Origin: Halalkalibaculum roseum
GTDB taxonomy: Bacteria; Bacteroidota; Rhodothermia; Balneolales; Balneolaceae
Length of the DNA stretch: 64,000 bases
Direction of reading: 5' to 3'
Assembly (NCBI RefSeq): GCF_011059145.1
Contig: NZ_JAALLT010000001.1
Coordinates: 479,250 to 543,249 of the forward strand
Numbering within the stretch: position 1 is the first letter of the stretch; each line of letters opens with the position of its first letter. The notes beneath the pieces were generated by a model. It made no database searches. It saw only the letters and a list, made by a program, of their open reading frames with translations, and was not told where the DNA came from. A program made the position numbers and the translations under genes. Positions 9,486 through 18,121 of this stretch are shown piece after piece.

Positions 9486-9592
9486 AAAAAAAATCCGACA
9501 ACGGAAACCGCGTCGGATTGAAAAGTGATGGTGGATGGCCGATCCATCAAAAATTGGAAAATGGAAGCCGAGAGCCGCCTCGGTTGGCAGCT
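9486..9592 (-). promoter_or_regulatory. Candidate transcription attenuator in the carA leader
   Basis: On the minus strand, 47 bases before carA, stem AATCCGAC/GTCGGATT (9512-9519 with 9492-9499), extended inward by GCGG/CCGT, is followed by eight U (9486-9493). This is a textbook intrinsic terminator. Just upstream in the RNA, two mutually exclusive stems overlap: AGCTGCC with GGCGGCT (spanning 9573-9592) and CCGAG with CTCGG (9568-9583). The nearest upstream gene on this strand stops about 400 bases earlier, so a role as its terminator is less likely than control of carAB. No PyrR-binding consensus was recognised. Confidence 0.5.
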
Positions 9593-9918
9593 TTTTAAAA
9601 GATCAGAATGTGGGAAGCTTCCTGTTGAAATCAAATGTGTTAAACTTTCAGGTATATCATTGTGTGCGCAATACATTAATTCTAGCGCAAAACTCTGTTA
9701 AGATACAAATCAGCCATTCTAAGTTCAACGGAAAATTTGCATAATTAGTAACCTGAACACTGCTGGTCTAAGCTGGCTCTTGTAACTAATATATTTTGCA
9801 AAGTATTTGATTACCCGGGACGGTAATCAGATGAATTCGTTTGATTTTATAGGAAGGAATGCACTGCTTAAGGAATTAATTTACAGCAATTCTGTTGGTT
9901 TTATATTAGCTGAACGAT
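9593..9918. other. Gene-free stretch upstream of the carA leader
   Basis: No credible coding frame, tRNA or repeat was found. It must hold the carA promoter, reading on the minus strand, but no clear -35/-10 pair could be chosen. Confidence 0.4.
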
Positions 9919-9921
9919 GCG

Positions 9922-10119
9922 TTATTGAGACTGTTTGGCCCTCACATGATATTCTTTATTCCATTCATCGTAAGATACACTCAACTCGTTAGGGCGACAG
10001 CAAACCTGACAGTCCTCAATGTAATTCTGATTATTCCCCTGAGATGGGTCCACAAAGGTATGGTTGGTCTCACCGCAATAAGAACATATATAGGTAGCTG
10101 GTTTTGTCTCGCCAATCAT
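9922..10119 (-). CDS. CPXCG-motif cysteine-rich small protein
   Basis: A 65-residue zinc-ribbon-like protein starting MIGETK. It has the paired Cys motifs of the CPXCG family: CSYCGE near the N-terminus and a DCQVCCRP block in the middle, which would bind one zinc ion. The molecular role of the family is not established. An in-frame TTG lies two codons upstream (10125), but the ATG at 10119 gives the usual family start. It stands alone, with the carA leader downstream. Confidence 0.8.
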   Translation of the reverse strand: MIGETKPATYICSYCGETNHTFVDPSQGNNQNYIEDCQVCCRPNELSVSYDEWNKEYHVRAKQSQ

Positions 10120-10178
10120 AAGCAAGTAGGTTGAAATACAGACAGAGTAAAAAGCCCATATCCCTGCCTGTATTTCTG

Positions 10179-10640
10179 TTAGAATATAACGGTGTTTCCT
10201 TTTGCCTGGTTTTCTTCACATTCCGGCGTGAATGAATTTATAGAAGCGTTAGACTTACTAAATTTCAGGGTAACGCTAACACTGCCAAATGGCTGAACAA
10301 CAGTAAGCTGATTGCCATTCGCGGTAACATCCACTTCTATTGTGGAGTTGGGATTCAAGGGGTCTGAAAAAGTATACTTGCTGCCATTGACATCAAGGAT
10401 CTCCTGGGAGTCGATTTCATAACAATCTGGTCCCTCATCATACTCGTCACCCATATAATCATAGGAGGTGACGGTAGTGGTTGTGATGTTTACATAACTG
10501 ATGTCACCCTCGTTTGAATTCAGCTGCCAAAGTCCCAGCACTGAAGTGTTTTCGTCGTTATTGTTGCTGTCTTTGCAACCCGGAAGAAATAACAGGCTGA
10601 TCAAAGCAATGGTAAAGAGTTTGGGTATAGAAAAACGCAT
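10179..10640 (-). CDS. Small lipoprotein, lipocalin-like, function unknown
   Basis: A 153-residue protein with a lipoprotein signal (residues 1-22, LLFLPGC, lipidated Cys22) and a linker rich in Asn and Asp. The mature part starts VLGLWQLNS and is an alternation of short beta strands, the pattern of lipocalin-like domain proteins common in Bacteroidota. Two further Cys (in GPDCYE and TPECEE) could form a disulfide. No partner gene is evident, and no ligand can be inferred. Confidence 0.65.
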   Translation of the reverse strand: MRFSIPKLFTIALISLLFLPGCKDSNNNDENTSVLGLWQLNSNEGDISYVNITTTTVTSYDYMGDEYDEGPDCYEIDSQEILDVNGSKYTFSDPLNPNSTIEVDVTANGNQLTVVQPFGSVSVTLKFSKSNASINSFTPECEENQAKGNTVIF

Positions 10641-10922
10641 AGCTTCCTCTACAAGTAAATTAGATTGGATTTAATTGTTTGGATGCGGTTTGAGGCGGGT
10701 ATATGCCCTCATTAGGCAATCATTAATAATACGCTTCCTGAAAGATTCGAGTCAATAGGTTGGAGAAATATATTTTTAATGCAAAGGCGTTCTGTAGATT
10801 TCAACATTGGGATGAGAGGAGGGATTACTTTCAAGAAAAGGCACTTCAAAGTCTACTCTACGGAGGGGCGTCCGGCGGCAGGGGTAGATATTGAGGCAAC
10901 ATGTACAAACTAAATCACAAAC

Positions 10923-11276
10923 TTACACCGCAGCTTCCTCCTTTATAAAAATCTTTTTAAAGAAATAACCCGTCATGGTACTCATGCCCCCGGCAAGACC
11001 ACCTATGATTATCGAAATCACAATCACAAGAATTGGATCAGGCAGGCTTAGCAGCTCACCGATACGGCTCGTTAGAACACCGGCATTTCCGATATGTATA
11101 AACAGGCTTTGAATTAACCAGAGCAGGGCAATGCCCAGAAAACCATAGATAAAGGACCTCCCGCCACTTTTGCCAAGCCAGGCACCCAGCAATACGCAGG
11201 GGATTGCAAGTGACCACCAGGGTAGAAATAATCCCAATACCCACGACAACAGTGCTACAAGTATAATCAGCATCAT
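10923..11276 (-). CDS. Small integral membrane protein, function unknown
   Basis: A 117-residue protein made almost entirely of hydrophobic segments (about four predicted helices: residues 1-20, 22-35, 38-58, 76-105), ending in a short charged tail KEEAAV. No family was recognised. It starts 6 bases after the stop of the penicillin acylase gene on the same strand, which suggests co-transcription and perhaps a shared function at the membrane. Confidence 0.6.
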   Translation of the reverse strand: MMLIILVALLSWVLGLFLPWWSLAIPCVLLGAWLGKSGGRSFIYGFLGIALLWLIQSLFIHIGNAGVLTSRIGELLSLPDPILVIVISIIIGGLAGGMSTMTGYFFKKIFIKEEAAV

Positions 11277-11282
11277 AATAGT

Positions 11283-13712
11283 TTAGTCAATAGTTAAGGA
11301 GTAGGTTAGGCTATCTGATGAAGCGGGTTCTTCTTTCATGAACCAAAGAGGGTAGAGCTCTCCTGCATTCCAGTCATCAATCATATTTTCATAGAATGGA
11401 GATCCGGGATTTCCGGACTGTCCACCGGGATATATGCCATAGCCTTTAATCTCCGGTCCCAGCTCCACAATCATGCGCCATGAAGGTCCGTGGCTTGAAC
11501 GTGTGGCATTCACCGACTCGGTTCCACCTCCCGTAAATAGGTTCGTTTTTCCGAAGCCGGGCAAATTAGCCAGGTGATTGATGTCCGTTTCACTCACGTA
11601 ACCCCACTGCCAGCTGTTTCCATAACTGCCGAACTCCTCTTCCAAGCTGTTTAATGCTTTTAAGAATGAACTATTGATGAGATCCTTGAGGGTTTCTTTC
11701 TCATCGGTTTGGATATTGTCATACCATGGCAGGTCAGGTCGGTTCAGTACGAGGTACGCCACCTGGTCCCGATCCGGCCAGGACATTCCTGCTTCCACGG
11801 AATTATATTCATCACTCCATATTTCACTGAAAAGTGCATCCCACCAGTATTTAAAAATGGACGGAGCTACTTCAGCGGCATTATTGTAATAATCCCACTC
11901 TTCAAGCAAGCTTAGCGTTTCTTCACGAGTCCCGGATAGCGTGTCAATATTCAGGTTTTCGAGCATTACGGGCAGTACCTTAGCAGCATGATAGCTGTAA
12001 TTATCCAGCTGCAGACCCTGCATATCTTCTTTCGTGATTCCATCCATAGCGGTCAGCCTGTCGTTGATTCGTTTCCCTCGTTCAAATGGGGCAAAATCAT
12101 CATCCAGATAATAGGGGTACTCGGAACCGGTGGGGTCCTGATTGGCTGAGCTTACAAAGCCGCGCTCCGGATTCTTGATGGATGGTATTTGTTCAAACGG
12201 AACCCAACCCTGCCAATCATAAAGCGGATCGGAACCGTCACTGATAAACCTACCTTGGTTCTCCCATTTGAGCGGATACTGTCCGGTAACCGTCAATGCA
12301 ATATCTTTTCGATCGGCAAAGACCCAGTTTTGGGCCGGACTCTTGAAATCGCGCAAAGCATTGCGATAGTCCTCATAGTTTTTTGCACTGTTGATTTTTA
12401 AGAAGTAGTTCACCTCATTCGACTCCTCGTAAGCGATCCAGCGCATTGCATGATATTTTGGGACGTCAGACCGCAAGGCTTCTCCTGAAAAATCCTGAAC
12501 AACAGGCCCATGATGAGTATAGAATACCGTATCTATGTTTGTTTCTGCACCTTTGACCTTAATTTCTTCAACACGCTGAGTAGTCTCTCTCCATTCACCG
12601 TCATAACGGTATTCCGCGAGAGTGGAATCGCGAAATTCAATTTCATACCAGTCCCATACATCTGCTCCCACATTCGTGGTGCCCCAGGCAATATCTTCAT
12701 TGAAACCGATGATTACGGAAGGGGCTCCCGGCAGGGTAACTCCCATTGCGTTGATGTTCGGACTGTGAAGCTGAAGCGCATACCATATAGAGGGAAGGGT
12801 CATATTAAGGTGCGGGTCGTTGGCCAGGATTGGGTACCCGCTCTCGGTCTTTTCGCCGCTCACCGCCCAGTTATTGCTCCCGTTCATAGGGTCAGGCTGA
12901 AACGGTGGAAGATCTTCTGCTATGGAAGGTTGAAAATTGCTCTGAGGTTTTTGGACTTCGAGAGGTTTAAAGTCCCATGGAGTGTCGGCCGGAATAGTGG
13001 GATCATTCCATGATGGATCCAGATCCATTACCTCACTTATAAAGGAATCACCGAGGTAGGCCCGCGTATTGCTCATGCGCATGTCACTGTTACGGCCTGC
13101 CAGGGTATAGGTCATGTTCTTAAAAAGAAGCGCGCATCGCAGCGGTGTCCATTCACCGGGTTCAAAATTCATTATCTTGTATTCCAGAGGATAATCTTTG
13201 GGACTCAATTGCCCTATCCAGGCGTTTACCCCTGCGGAATATGCTTCGACAGCTTTCCTGGTTTTTTCGTTTTTACTGATTCCTTTCAGTGCCTGTTCAG
13301 CAGCATAGCCCATCCCGATACGGCGCTGATACCGATCGTAAGATACCGTTCGCGGACCCAGAAATTCTGACAACCTGCCCGCAGCGGCATAGGTTTGAAG
13401 CTCCATCTGCCAGAGCCGGTCCCGCGCGGTAATAAATCCTTGTGCGAAGTAGAGGTCATGGTCGTTTTGAGCAAAGATGTGCGGAATCTGATGCTCGTCG
13501 TAATACACCTTCACGGAATCTTGTAGCACTTCGGATTCCAAGGTAAAGGTCTGACTCTGAGCCTCACCGGTTACGGCATTCGCCCAAAAACCGGTATTTG
13601 GATTAAGAAATGGACCAAGGGGCGGGGCCGGCCCTATGGAAACGGATAATACTGTGAAGAGTGCAATTGTAGCGACCAAAGAGGCCGCGAATTTTATAAC
13701 ATTTGAAAGCAT
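11283..13712 (-). CDS. Penicillin acylase family protein (Ntn amidohydrolase)
   Basis: An 809-residue precursor of the N-terminal nucleophile amidohydrolase family, whose members cleave penicillins, acyl-homoserine lactones or other amides. Residues 1-26 look like a signal or anchor segment. The alpha chain contains FAQNDHDLYFAQGF and RDRLWQMEL. The autocatalytic site is MNG-S279-NNWAVSG: cleavage before Ser279 would free the nucleophilic serine of the beta chain. IWYALQLHSP and GFNEDIAWGTTN follow as in the family, and NQDPTG lies further on. It is probably exported to the periplasm. The substrate cannot be read from the sequence; quorum-signal or peptide hydrolysis is as likely as beta-lactam hydrolysis. 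Confidence 0.9.
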   Translation of the reverse strand: MLSNVIKFAASLVATIALFTVLSVSIGPAPPLGPFLNPNTGFWANAVTGEAQSQTFTLESEVLQDSVKVYYDEHQIPHIFAQNDHDLYFAQGFITARDRLWQMELQTYAAAGRLSEFLGPRTVSYDRYQRRIGMGYAAEQALKGISKNEKTRKAVEAYSAGVNAWIGQLSPKDYPLEYKIMNFEPGEWTPLRCALLFKNMTYTLAGRNSDMRMSNTRAYLGDSFISEVMDLDPSWNDPTIPADTPWDFKPLEVQKPQSNFQPSIAEDLPPFQPDPMNGSNNWAVSGEKTESGYPILANDPHLNMTLPSIWYALQLHSPNINAMGVTLPGAPSVIIGFNEDIAWGTTNVGADVWDWYEIEFRDSTLAEYRYDGEWRETTQRVEEIKVKGAETNIDTVFYTHHGPVVQDFSGEALRSDVPKYHAMRWIAYEESNEVNYFLKINSAKNYEDYRNALRDFKSPAQNWVFADRKDIALTVTGQYPLKWENQGRFISDGSDPLYDWQGWVPFEQIPSIKNPERGFVSSANQDPTGSEYPYYLDDDFAPFERGKRINDRLTAMDGITKEDMQGLQLDNYSYHAAKVLPVMLENLNIDTLSGTREETLSLLEEWDYYNNAAEVAPSIFKYWWDALFSEIWSDEYNSVEAGMSWPDRDQVAYLVLNRPDLPWYDNIQTDEKETLKDLINSSFLKALNSLEEEFGSYGNSWQWGYVSETDINHLANLPGFGKTNLFTGGGTESVNATRSSHGPSWRMIVELGPEIKGYGIYPGGQSGNPGSPFYENMIDDWNAGELYPLWFMKEEPASSDSLTYSLTID

Positions 13713-13878
13713 GGTTTCTAATTAGGTAGCAATGGTATACGGCTAAACAGAGTTGTAACGCTGCGATTTACCTGTTAATCCACAATAATTTGAGAAATTT
13801 AAACACAATAAGCACGTCAATCCCCAATCCCCTAAAAAATCAGTCACTCAGTAAATCAATCCCTCAAAACTATTGCCC

Positions 13879-14775
13879 TCACCAAACCATCATCTTCATA
13901 CAGAACACACTTCCGCCGCTTTTCAGGAACTCATAGGTACTTACTTCATGCACAGAAAATCCGGCATCCCGCAGATTCTTATTAGCGTCGGTGCATCCCT
14001 GTTGAATGATAACATTCTTTCCATCCGGACAGGTGGCATTACAGGCAAAAAGCTTGGTAGCTTCGTATTTAGAAGCTTTAATAACCTTATTAAAAACACT
14101 GTTTATTAACTCGAGTCCTTCTTTGGTAAAGGCATCAGGGTAGATCAGTACGGTATTTTCATCCAAAACACAGAAACAGGTATCAAGGTGGTAGAAATCT
14201 TCGTCAACCAGTTCCAGCGCAATCACCGGTATGTCGAAAGTCTCTGAAATGGTCTCATAGGCCTGCAGGGATGATCGATATCCATATCCGCCCCAAAGCA
14301 GCCTTCGACCGTTATGCCAGATGGCATCTCCGCACCCCTCAAAGTCGTCAATCTCGTTATCATCCAGGTAATGAATTTCATAGCCGCTCTGCCGGTACCA
14401 CTGCTCAATAAACGGGACCTCCTCCTTTCGTTCATCAGCATGCATGATACTCATAAAGACATGTTTGTCACCCGTCTCATTTATGTAAGGCAGACTCTGG
14501 TTGGCGCAAAATACCATATCGGGTAAATCTTCTTCCCCCTCGATAACATGTACGTTTATCCCGATTTGTTCAAAGGTGCTTTTGAGTACATCCCACTCAT
14601 TACGAGCTTCCAATTTATTTACGGTACCTACATTCTGTGCCATATGCGGATTGATAACATACTCAACCGAAAAATGCTTCGGCGTGACCATCAGTGCATC
14701 CTTAGGAATCGGCATTTCTGGGACTTCAGATAGCTTCAGTTCCAATTGCTCGCTGGAAGTAATCACTTTTGGCAT
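13879..14775 (-). CDS. Dimethylarginine dimethylaminohydrolase (DDAH)/amidinotransferase family hydrolase
   Basis: A 298-residue member of the guanidino-group-modifying pentein superfamily. The substrate-loop Asp lies in DLPDMVFCAN, the substrate Glu in FEGCGD, the catalytic His in FYHLDTCFCVLDE, and the nucleophilic Cys292 in SGGSVFCMKM. Family members hydrolyse N-methylated arginine to citrulline, or arginine itself, or transfer amidines. No arginine-pathway gene is next to it, so substrate choice is open. Its own promoter must lie in the 240-base divergent spacer to the DUF58 gene. Confidence 0.88.
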   Translation of the reverse strand: MPKVITSSEQLELKLSEVPEMPIPKDALMVTPKHFSVEYVINPHMAQNVGTVNKLEARNEWDVLKSTFEQIGINVHVIEGEEDLPDMVFCANQSLPYINETGDKHVFMSIMHADERKEEVPFIEQWYRQSGYEIHYLDDNEIDDFEGCGDAIWHNGRRLLWGGYGYRSSLQAYETISETFDIPVIALELVDEDFYHLDTCFCVLDENTVLIYPDAFTKEGLELINSVFNKVIKASKYEATKLFACNATCPDGKNVIIQQGCTDANKNLRDAGFSVHEVSTYEFLKSGGSVFCMKMMVW

Positions 14776-15016
14776 AGATATAGTATTAAATTAGATAGCT
14801 TTGCATACACAAATCGGGCTGTAAAGATACATATTTGAACGAAAGAAAAAAGTTTTCGGGTACGCTTTGCGCCGGGACTTCTCTTTGTTTTTCATGTAGT
14901 TTATATGGTACCATACCATCTTCTGAACTAATGATTGTTTGTTGTTTGGTGTTCTTCAATTGTGTTATTTAAAGAAGAAGTAAAGAATCACACCTTAACT
15001 TTCCCCGAAGGTAACA

Positions 15017-15937
15017 ATGCTGCTCAAACCCGATTTACTATCCCAGTTGGCTCCGCTCGAATTGCGGGCTCGTAAAATTGTTGAGGGGTTTATTTCCGGT
15101 CTACATAAAAGTCCATATTACGGTTTCAGTGTTGAGTTTGCCGAACACCGTCCCTACAATCCGGGTGACGATCTCAAGCATGTTGACTGGAAGGTATATG
15201 CCAAAACCGAGCGTTTCTACGTAAAACAGTACGAAGAGGAGACCAATCTGCGCTGTTATCTGCTGCTTGATACCAGCAGCAGTATGTACTACAAATATTT
15301 TGCTGAATGGACCAAGCTTCGGTATGGCATCAATTTCGGGGCGGCACTAATCTACCTGATGCATCGCCAGCGGGATGCCTGCGGAATTATACCTTTTAGT
15401 GATAAGATTGAGGCATTTATTCCGGCAAAATCCTCCTACACGCATTTGAGACTACTATTTGGTGAGTTGGAGAAGAGACTTGACGAAGAAAAAGAGCAAG
15501 CGAAAGAAAAAAAAGGTACTGCAACAGCAGAGGTGATTCACGAAGTTGCCGAGCGCCTGAATCACCGCAGCCTAGTCGTGATCATCACCGATCTGTTTGA
15601 ACACGCCAATGAGCATGATAATTTAATTTCCTCGCTGAAACACCTACGGCACCGTAACCACGAGGTGATACTGTTCAACATTATGGAGCGAAAAAGTGAA
15701 AGAGAACTCGATTTTCCCGATCGCCGGTTTGTGATGGAAGACATGGAGACGGGTTCACAGATGGAGATTCTGCCTGCCCAGGTACGGGAAGATTACAAGA
15801 AAAAAGTCGCTGAATATACTCACCGCTTTAAAATGGCCTGCAGTGAATTCCAGATTGATTTTGAAGAACTCGATACGCAGGAAGCTTTCGATCTTGCTTT
15901 ATTGGCTTATCTAAATAAGAGAAAGAATTTGGGATAA
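15017..15937 (+). CDS. DUF58 domain protein (vWA-like)
   Basis: A 306-residue cytoplasmic protein with the DUF58 signature near the N-terminus (HRPYNPGDDLKHVDWKVYAK) and a von Willebrand A-like fold with a MIDAS-type DTSSSM motif (about residue 97). In the usual arrangement such proteins work with a MoxR AAA+ ATPase and BatA/BatB-like membrane proteins; none of these is next to it here. A hairpin terminator follows at 15992-16028. The exact role is unknown. Confidence 0.88.
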   Translation: MLLKPDLLSQLAPLELRARKIVEGFISGLHKSPYYGFSVEFAEHRPYNPGDDLKHVDWKVYAKTERFYVKQYEEETNLRCYLLLDTSSSMYYKYFAEWTKLRYGINFGAALIYLMHRQRDACGIIPFSDKIEAFIPAKSSYTHLRLLFGELEKRLDEEKEQAKEKKGTATAEVIHEVAERLNHRSLVVIITDLFEHANEHDNLISSLKHLRHRNHEVILFNIMERKSERELDFPDRRFVMEDMETGSQMEILPAQVREDYKKKVAEYTHRFKMACSEFQIDFEELDTQEAFDLALLAYLNKRKNLG

Positions 15938-15991
15938 GGGAAAAGCAGTGGTCAGAATTCAGAATACAGGATTCAGAAGATAGGAGGTGAG

Positions 15992-16028
15992 AAAGAGCCC
16001 CTTCTAACTCTTTCCGGAGCTCTTTTTC
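15992..16028 (+). terminator. Probable terminator after the DUF58 gene
   Basis: AAAGAGC (15992-15998) pairs with GCTCTTT (16019-16025), helped by CC/GG pairs inside, and is followed by a short T-rich run. Confidence 0.45.
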
Positions 16029-16124
16029 TATAACATTATTTAGAAGGCACTTACTTTCCGCAGCAGAGCAACAGAAGGAGTGTTGAATGAAAAAATAACT
16101 TCATAAGTACACTCCCTGTATGTG

Positions 16125-16216
16125 TCATTCCGAGCCTTGTCGAGGAATCTCATCCATTCAATCAGGCTATTGCTCCGTAATCGCGGATGAGATCCCTCTA
16201 CTTACGGTCGGGATGA
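16125..16216. repeat. R2 inverted-repeat element (92 bp), copy 1
   Basis: The outer arms TCATTCCGA and TCGGGATGA pair, and inside them GGAATCTCATCC pairs with GGATGAGATCCC. Two further copies lie at 56672-56763 and 57041-57130 with nearly the same arms (TCATCCCGACCGTAAGTG and ACTTACGGTCGGGATGA forms). The 400-base spacer around it (15938-16336) contains no gene, only this element, a terminator and a short CCGTGCAAATCCGTGG stretch of the CACAGAT repeat type. Confidence 0.75.
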
Positions 16217-16336
16217 TAATTCAAGAGGTTACATTCAGAGTATCTAAAAACTCCGTGCAAATCCGTGGCAAAAGTATCGTACGCGAATAGGCATAATAAA
16301 CTGAGGCACTGGTCACTGTTAACTGTTCATTGAAAA

Positions 16337-17131
16337 CTAGGTTACATCCGCTTTGCGTAGTATCTTATAGAACAGCCTCGGGGCAAGTCGTTTGAAATAG
16401 ACTCCCCAGATCTCCTTGCCGCCGATATAGATCTCTTCCTGCCCTTTTTCTATTCGCGGGAGCAGCCGTTTAACAAATTCATCGGCTTCCATTCCCTGTT
16501 CCTGACCCCTTCCCATCTTACCATGGATAGAGCCGTCGCCCTGCAGAGCATTTTTGGTCACGTTGGTTTTGATAAATCCTGGACAAACCAGCGTCACTTT
16601 TACATTGTGCTCGAACACTTCCTGCCGGAGCGAGTCGAAATAGCCATGAAGGGCATGTTTGGAGGCGGCGTAGCTGGACCTTAGACGCGTCCCGAATTTA
16701 CCCATCACACTGCTGGTGACAATAACATTTCCCGTACCTCTTTCAATCATGGAAGGCAATACTTCATTAGTGATGGCAACGGTGCCGAAAAAGTTAACTT
16801 CCATCACCTTTCTGACCACCTCCATCCGGGTATTAACGGCTTCCGAGCGCTGGCTGATGCCGCCGTTATTAAAAAGGTAATCGATAGGTCCGTACCTTTC
16901 CATAGCCTGTCGGGCTTTATCGGGGATGGTGTCGGGTTCGCTGAGATCAAGTGGCAAAATAAAAATATCATCTGCCTCACCTTCGCAACGTGATTTTACA
17001 TCCTGAAGGGCTTCTTCGCGGCGGGATGAAATGATGAGTTTGGCTCCTTGCCGGCTAAGTGAATAGGTCAGGGCTTCGCCGATACCTGATGAAGCCCCCG
17101 TGATCCAGATTACATTATTATTAAAGCCCAT
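16337..17131 (-). CDS. Short-chain dehydrogenase/reductase (SDR) family oxidoreductase
   Basis: A classical SDR of 264 residues. The Rossmann nucleotide-binding motif TGASSGIG is at the N-terminus, NNGG (in LFNNGGIS) near residue 90, and the catalytic Ser and Tyr-x3-Lys follow (VTSSVM; SSYAASKHALHGY). The ATG at 17131 is chosen over a TTG at 17140. The sequence style resembles the DHRS7-like group, which acts on steroids, retinoids or lipids in eukaryotes; the bacterial substrate is unknown. It is divergent from the response-regulator gene. Confidence 0.88.
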   Translation of the reverse strand: MGFNNNVIWITGASSGIGEALTYSLSRQGAKLIISSRREEALQDVKSRCEGEADDIFILPLDLSEPDTIPDKARQAMERYGPIDYLFNNGGISQRSEAVNTRMEVVRKVMEVNFFGTVAITNEVLPSMIERGTGNVIVTSSVMGKFGTRLRSSYAASKHALHGYFDSLRQEVFEHNVKVTLVCPGFIKTNVTKNALQGDGSIHGKMGRGQEQGMEADEFVKRLLPRIEKGQEEIYIGGKEIWGVYFKRLAPRLFYKILRKADVT

Positions 17132-17267
17132 TATTCCCAATTGCTTGCGGATTACTGAAAATTGTCACTTTCCAGTCTATTTTTTCTATCTTTTCACGTC
17201 AACGAAATACAGCATATTGCTGTTGAGACGCTTGTATTGGAATTATGTTTAATTAACGGAATTCGTT

Positions 17268-17969
17268 TTGAAACCCAAACATACCATATTACTGGTTGAA
17301 GATGAAGAAGAACCGGCAGAAATGTTGGCCAACTTTCTTGAAATGAACGATTATGAGGTACTGGTGGCTCACGAAGGAAATAGGGCGCTGGACCTTATTG
17401 ATGAATATGCCGGTGAAATTCACCTTGCTGTGCTCGATATTATGGTCCCCAATGTGGACGGAAAGGAAATATGCCGGCGCATACGAAACCACCCGGTGCT
17501 AAATGATATACCGGTAATTTTTCTTACTGCAAAAGATGAGGAACAAGACGAGATCGAAGGTCTTGAGCTTGGTGCCGACGATTATATCCCCAAGCCTGCC
17601 AGTCTGAACCTTGTTAAAGCTCACATAGAAACCCTGCTCCGGCGACAAAATCCTCAAAAGGCAAACTGGTTGCAGTATGGTGAAGTCTATCTCGATACCG
17701 ATGCCAAAGAGCTGTATGTGGAAGATGAAAAAATTGAGCTCACATCCACCGAATACACGCTAATCGAACTCTTCTTCAAAAGTCCGAAACAGGTATTCAG
17801 CCGGCAGCAGATTCTGGAGCACATTACCGAAGAAGACCGTTTTGTGTTTGACAGAACAGTAGACGTTCATGTAAAAAACCTGCGCCTGAAAATGGGTGAT
17901 GCCGGTGAAATCATTAAAACCTATCGCGGTATAGGGTATGGGCTTAACAGAGACCTGGTGAAGGTATAA
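17268..17969 (+). CDS. OmpR/PhoB-type response regulator
   Basis: A 233-residue DNA-binding response regulator. The receiver domain has the acidic pair in VEDEEE, phospho-acceptor Asp57 (AVLDIMVPN), the Thr in FLTAKDE and the Lys in PKPASL. The C-terminal winged-helix domain ends in the family's DVHVKNLRLKMG and TYRGIGYGL motifs. Translation appears to start at a TTG, since no ATG lies upstream of the conserved KHTILLVEDE. It is followed by a histidine kinase gene 152 bases downstream, making a likely cognate pair. The target genes are not evident. Confidence 0.92.
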   Translation: MKPKHTILLVEDEEEPAEMLANFLEMNDYEVLVAHEGNRALDLIDEYAGEIHLAVLDIMVPNVDGKEICRRIRNHPVLNDIPVIFLTAKDEEQDEIEGLELGADDYIPKPASLNLVKAHIETLLRRQNPQKANWLQYGEVYLDTDAKELYVEDEKIELTSTEYTLIELFFKSPKQVFSRQQILEHITEEDRFVFDRTVDVHVKNLRLKMGDAGEIIKTYRGIGYGLNRDLVKV

Positions 17970-18121
17970 TAACTCCAAATGACAAAGTTCAAATATCAAA
18001 TGGCAAACTAGTTTCAATTTTCCAATTCTTAATAACTTAAGCTTAGTCTTATTTTGAAATTTATAGTTATTGGATATTAAAAATTGTTTGTTATTTGGAG
18101 CTTGTATTTTGATGATTGCTT

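Noticed and set aside
15017-15937. DUF58 gene as part of a MoxR/Bat operon
   Set aside because: No MoxR ATPase or Bat genes lie on either side in the window.
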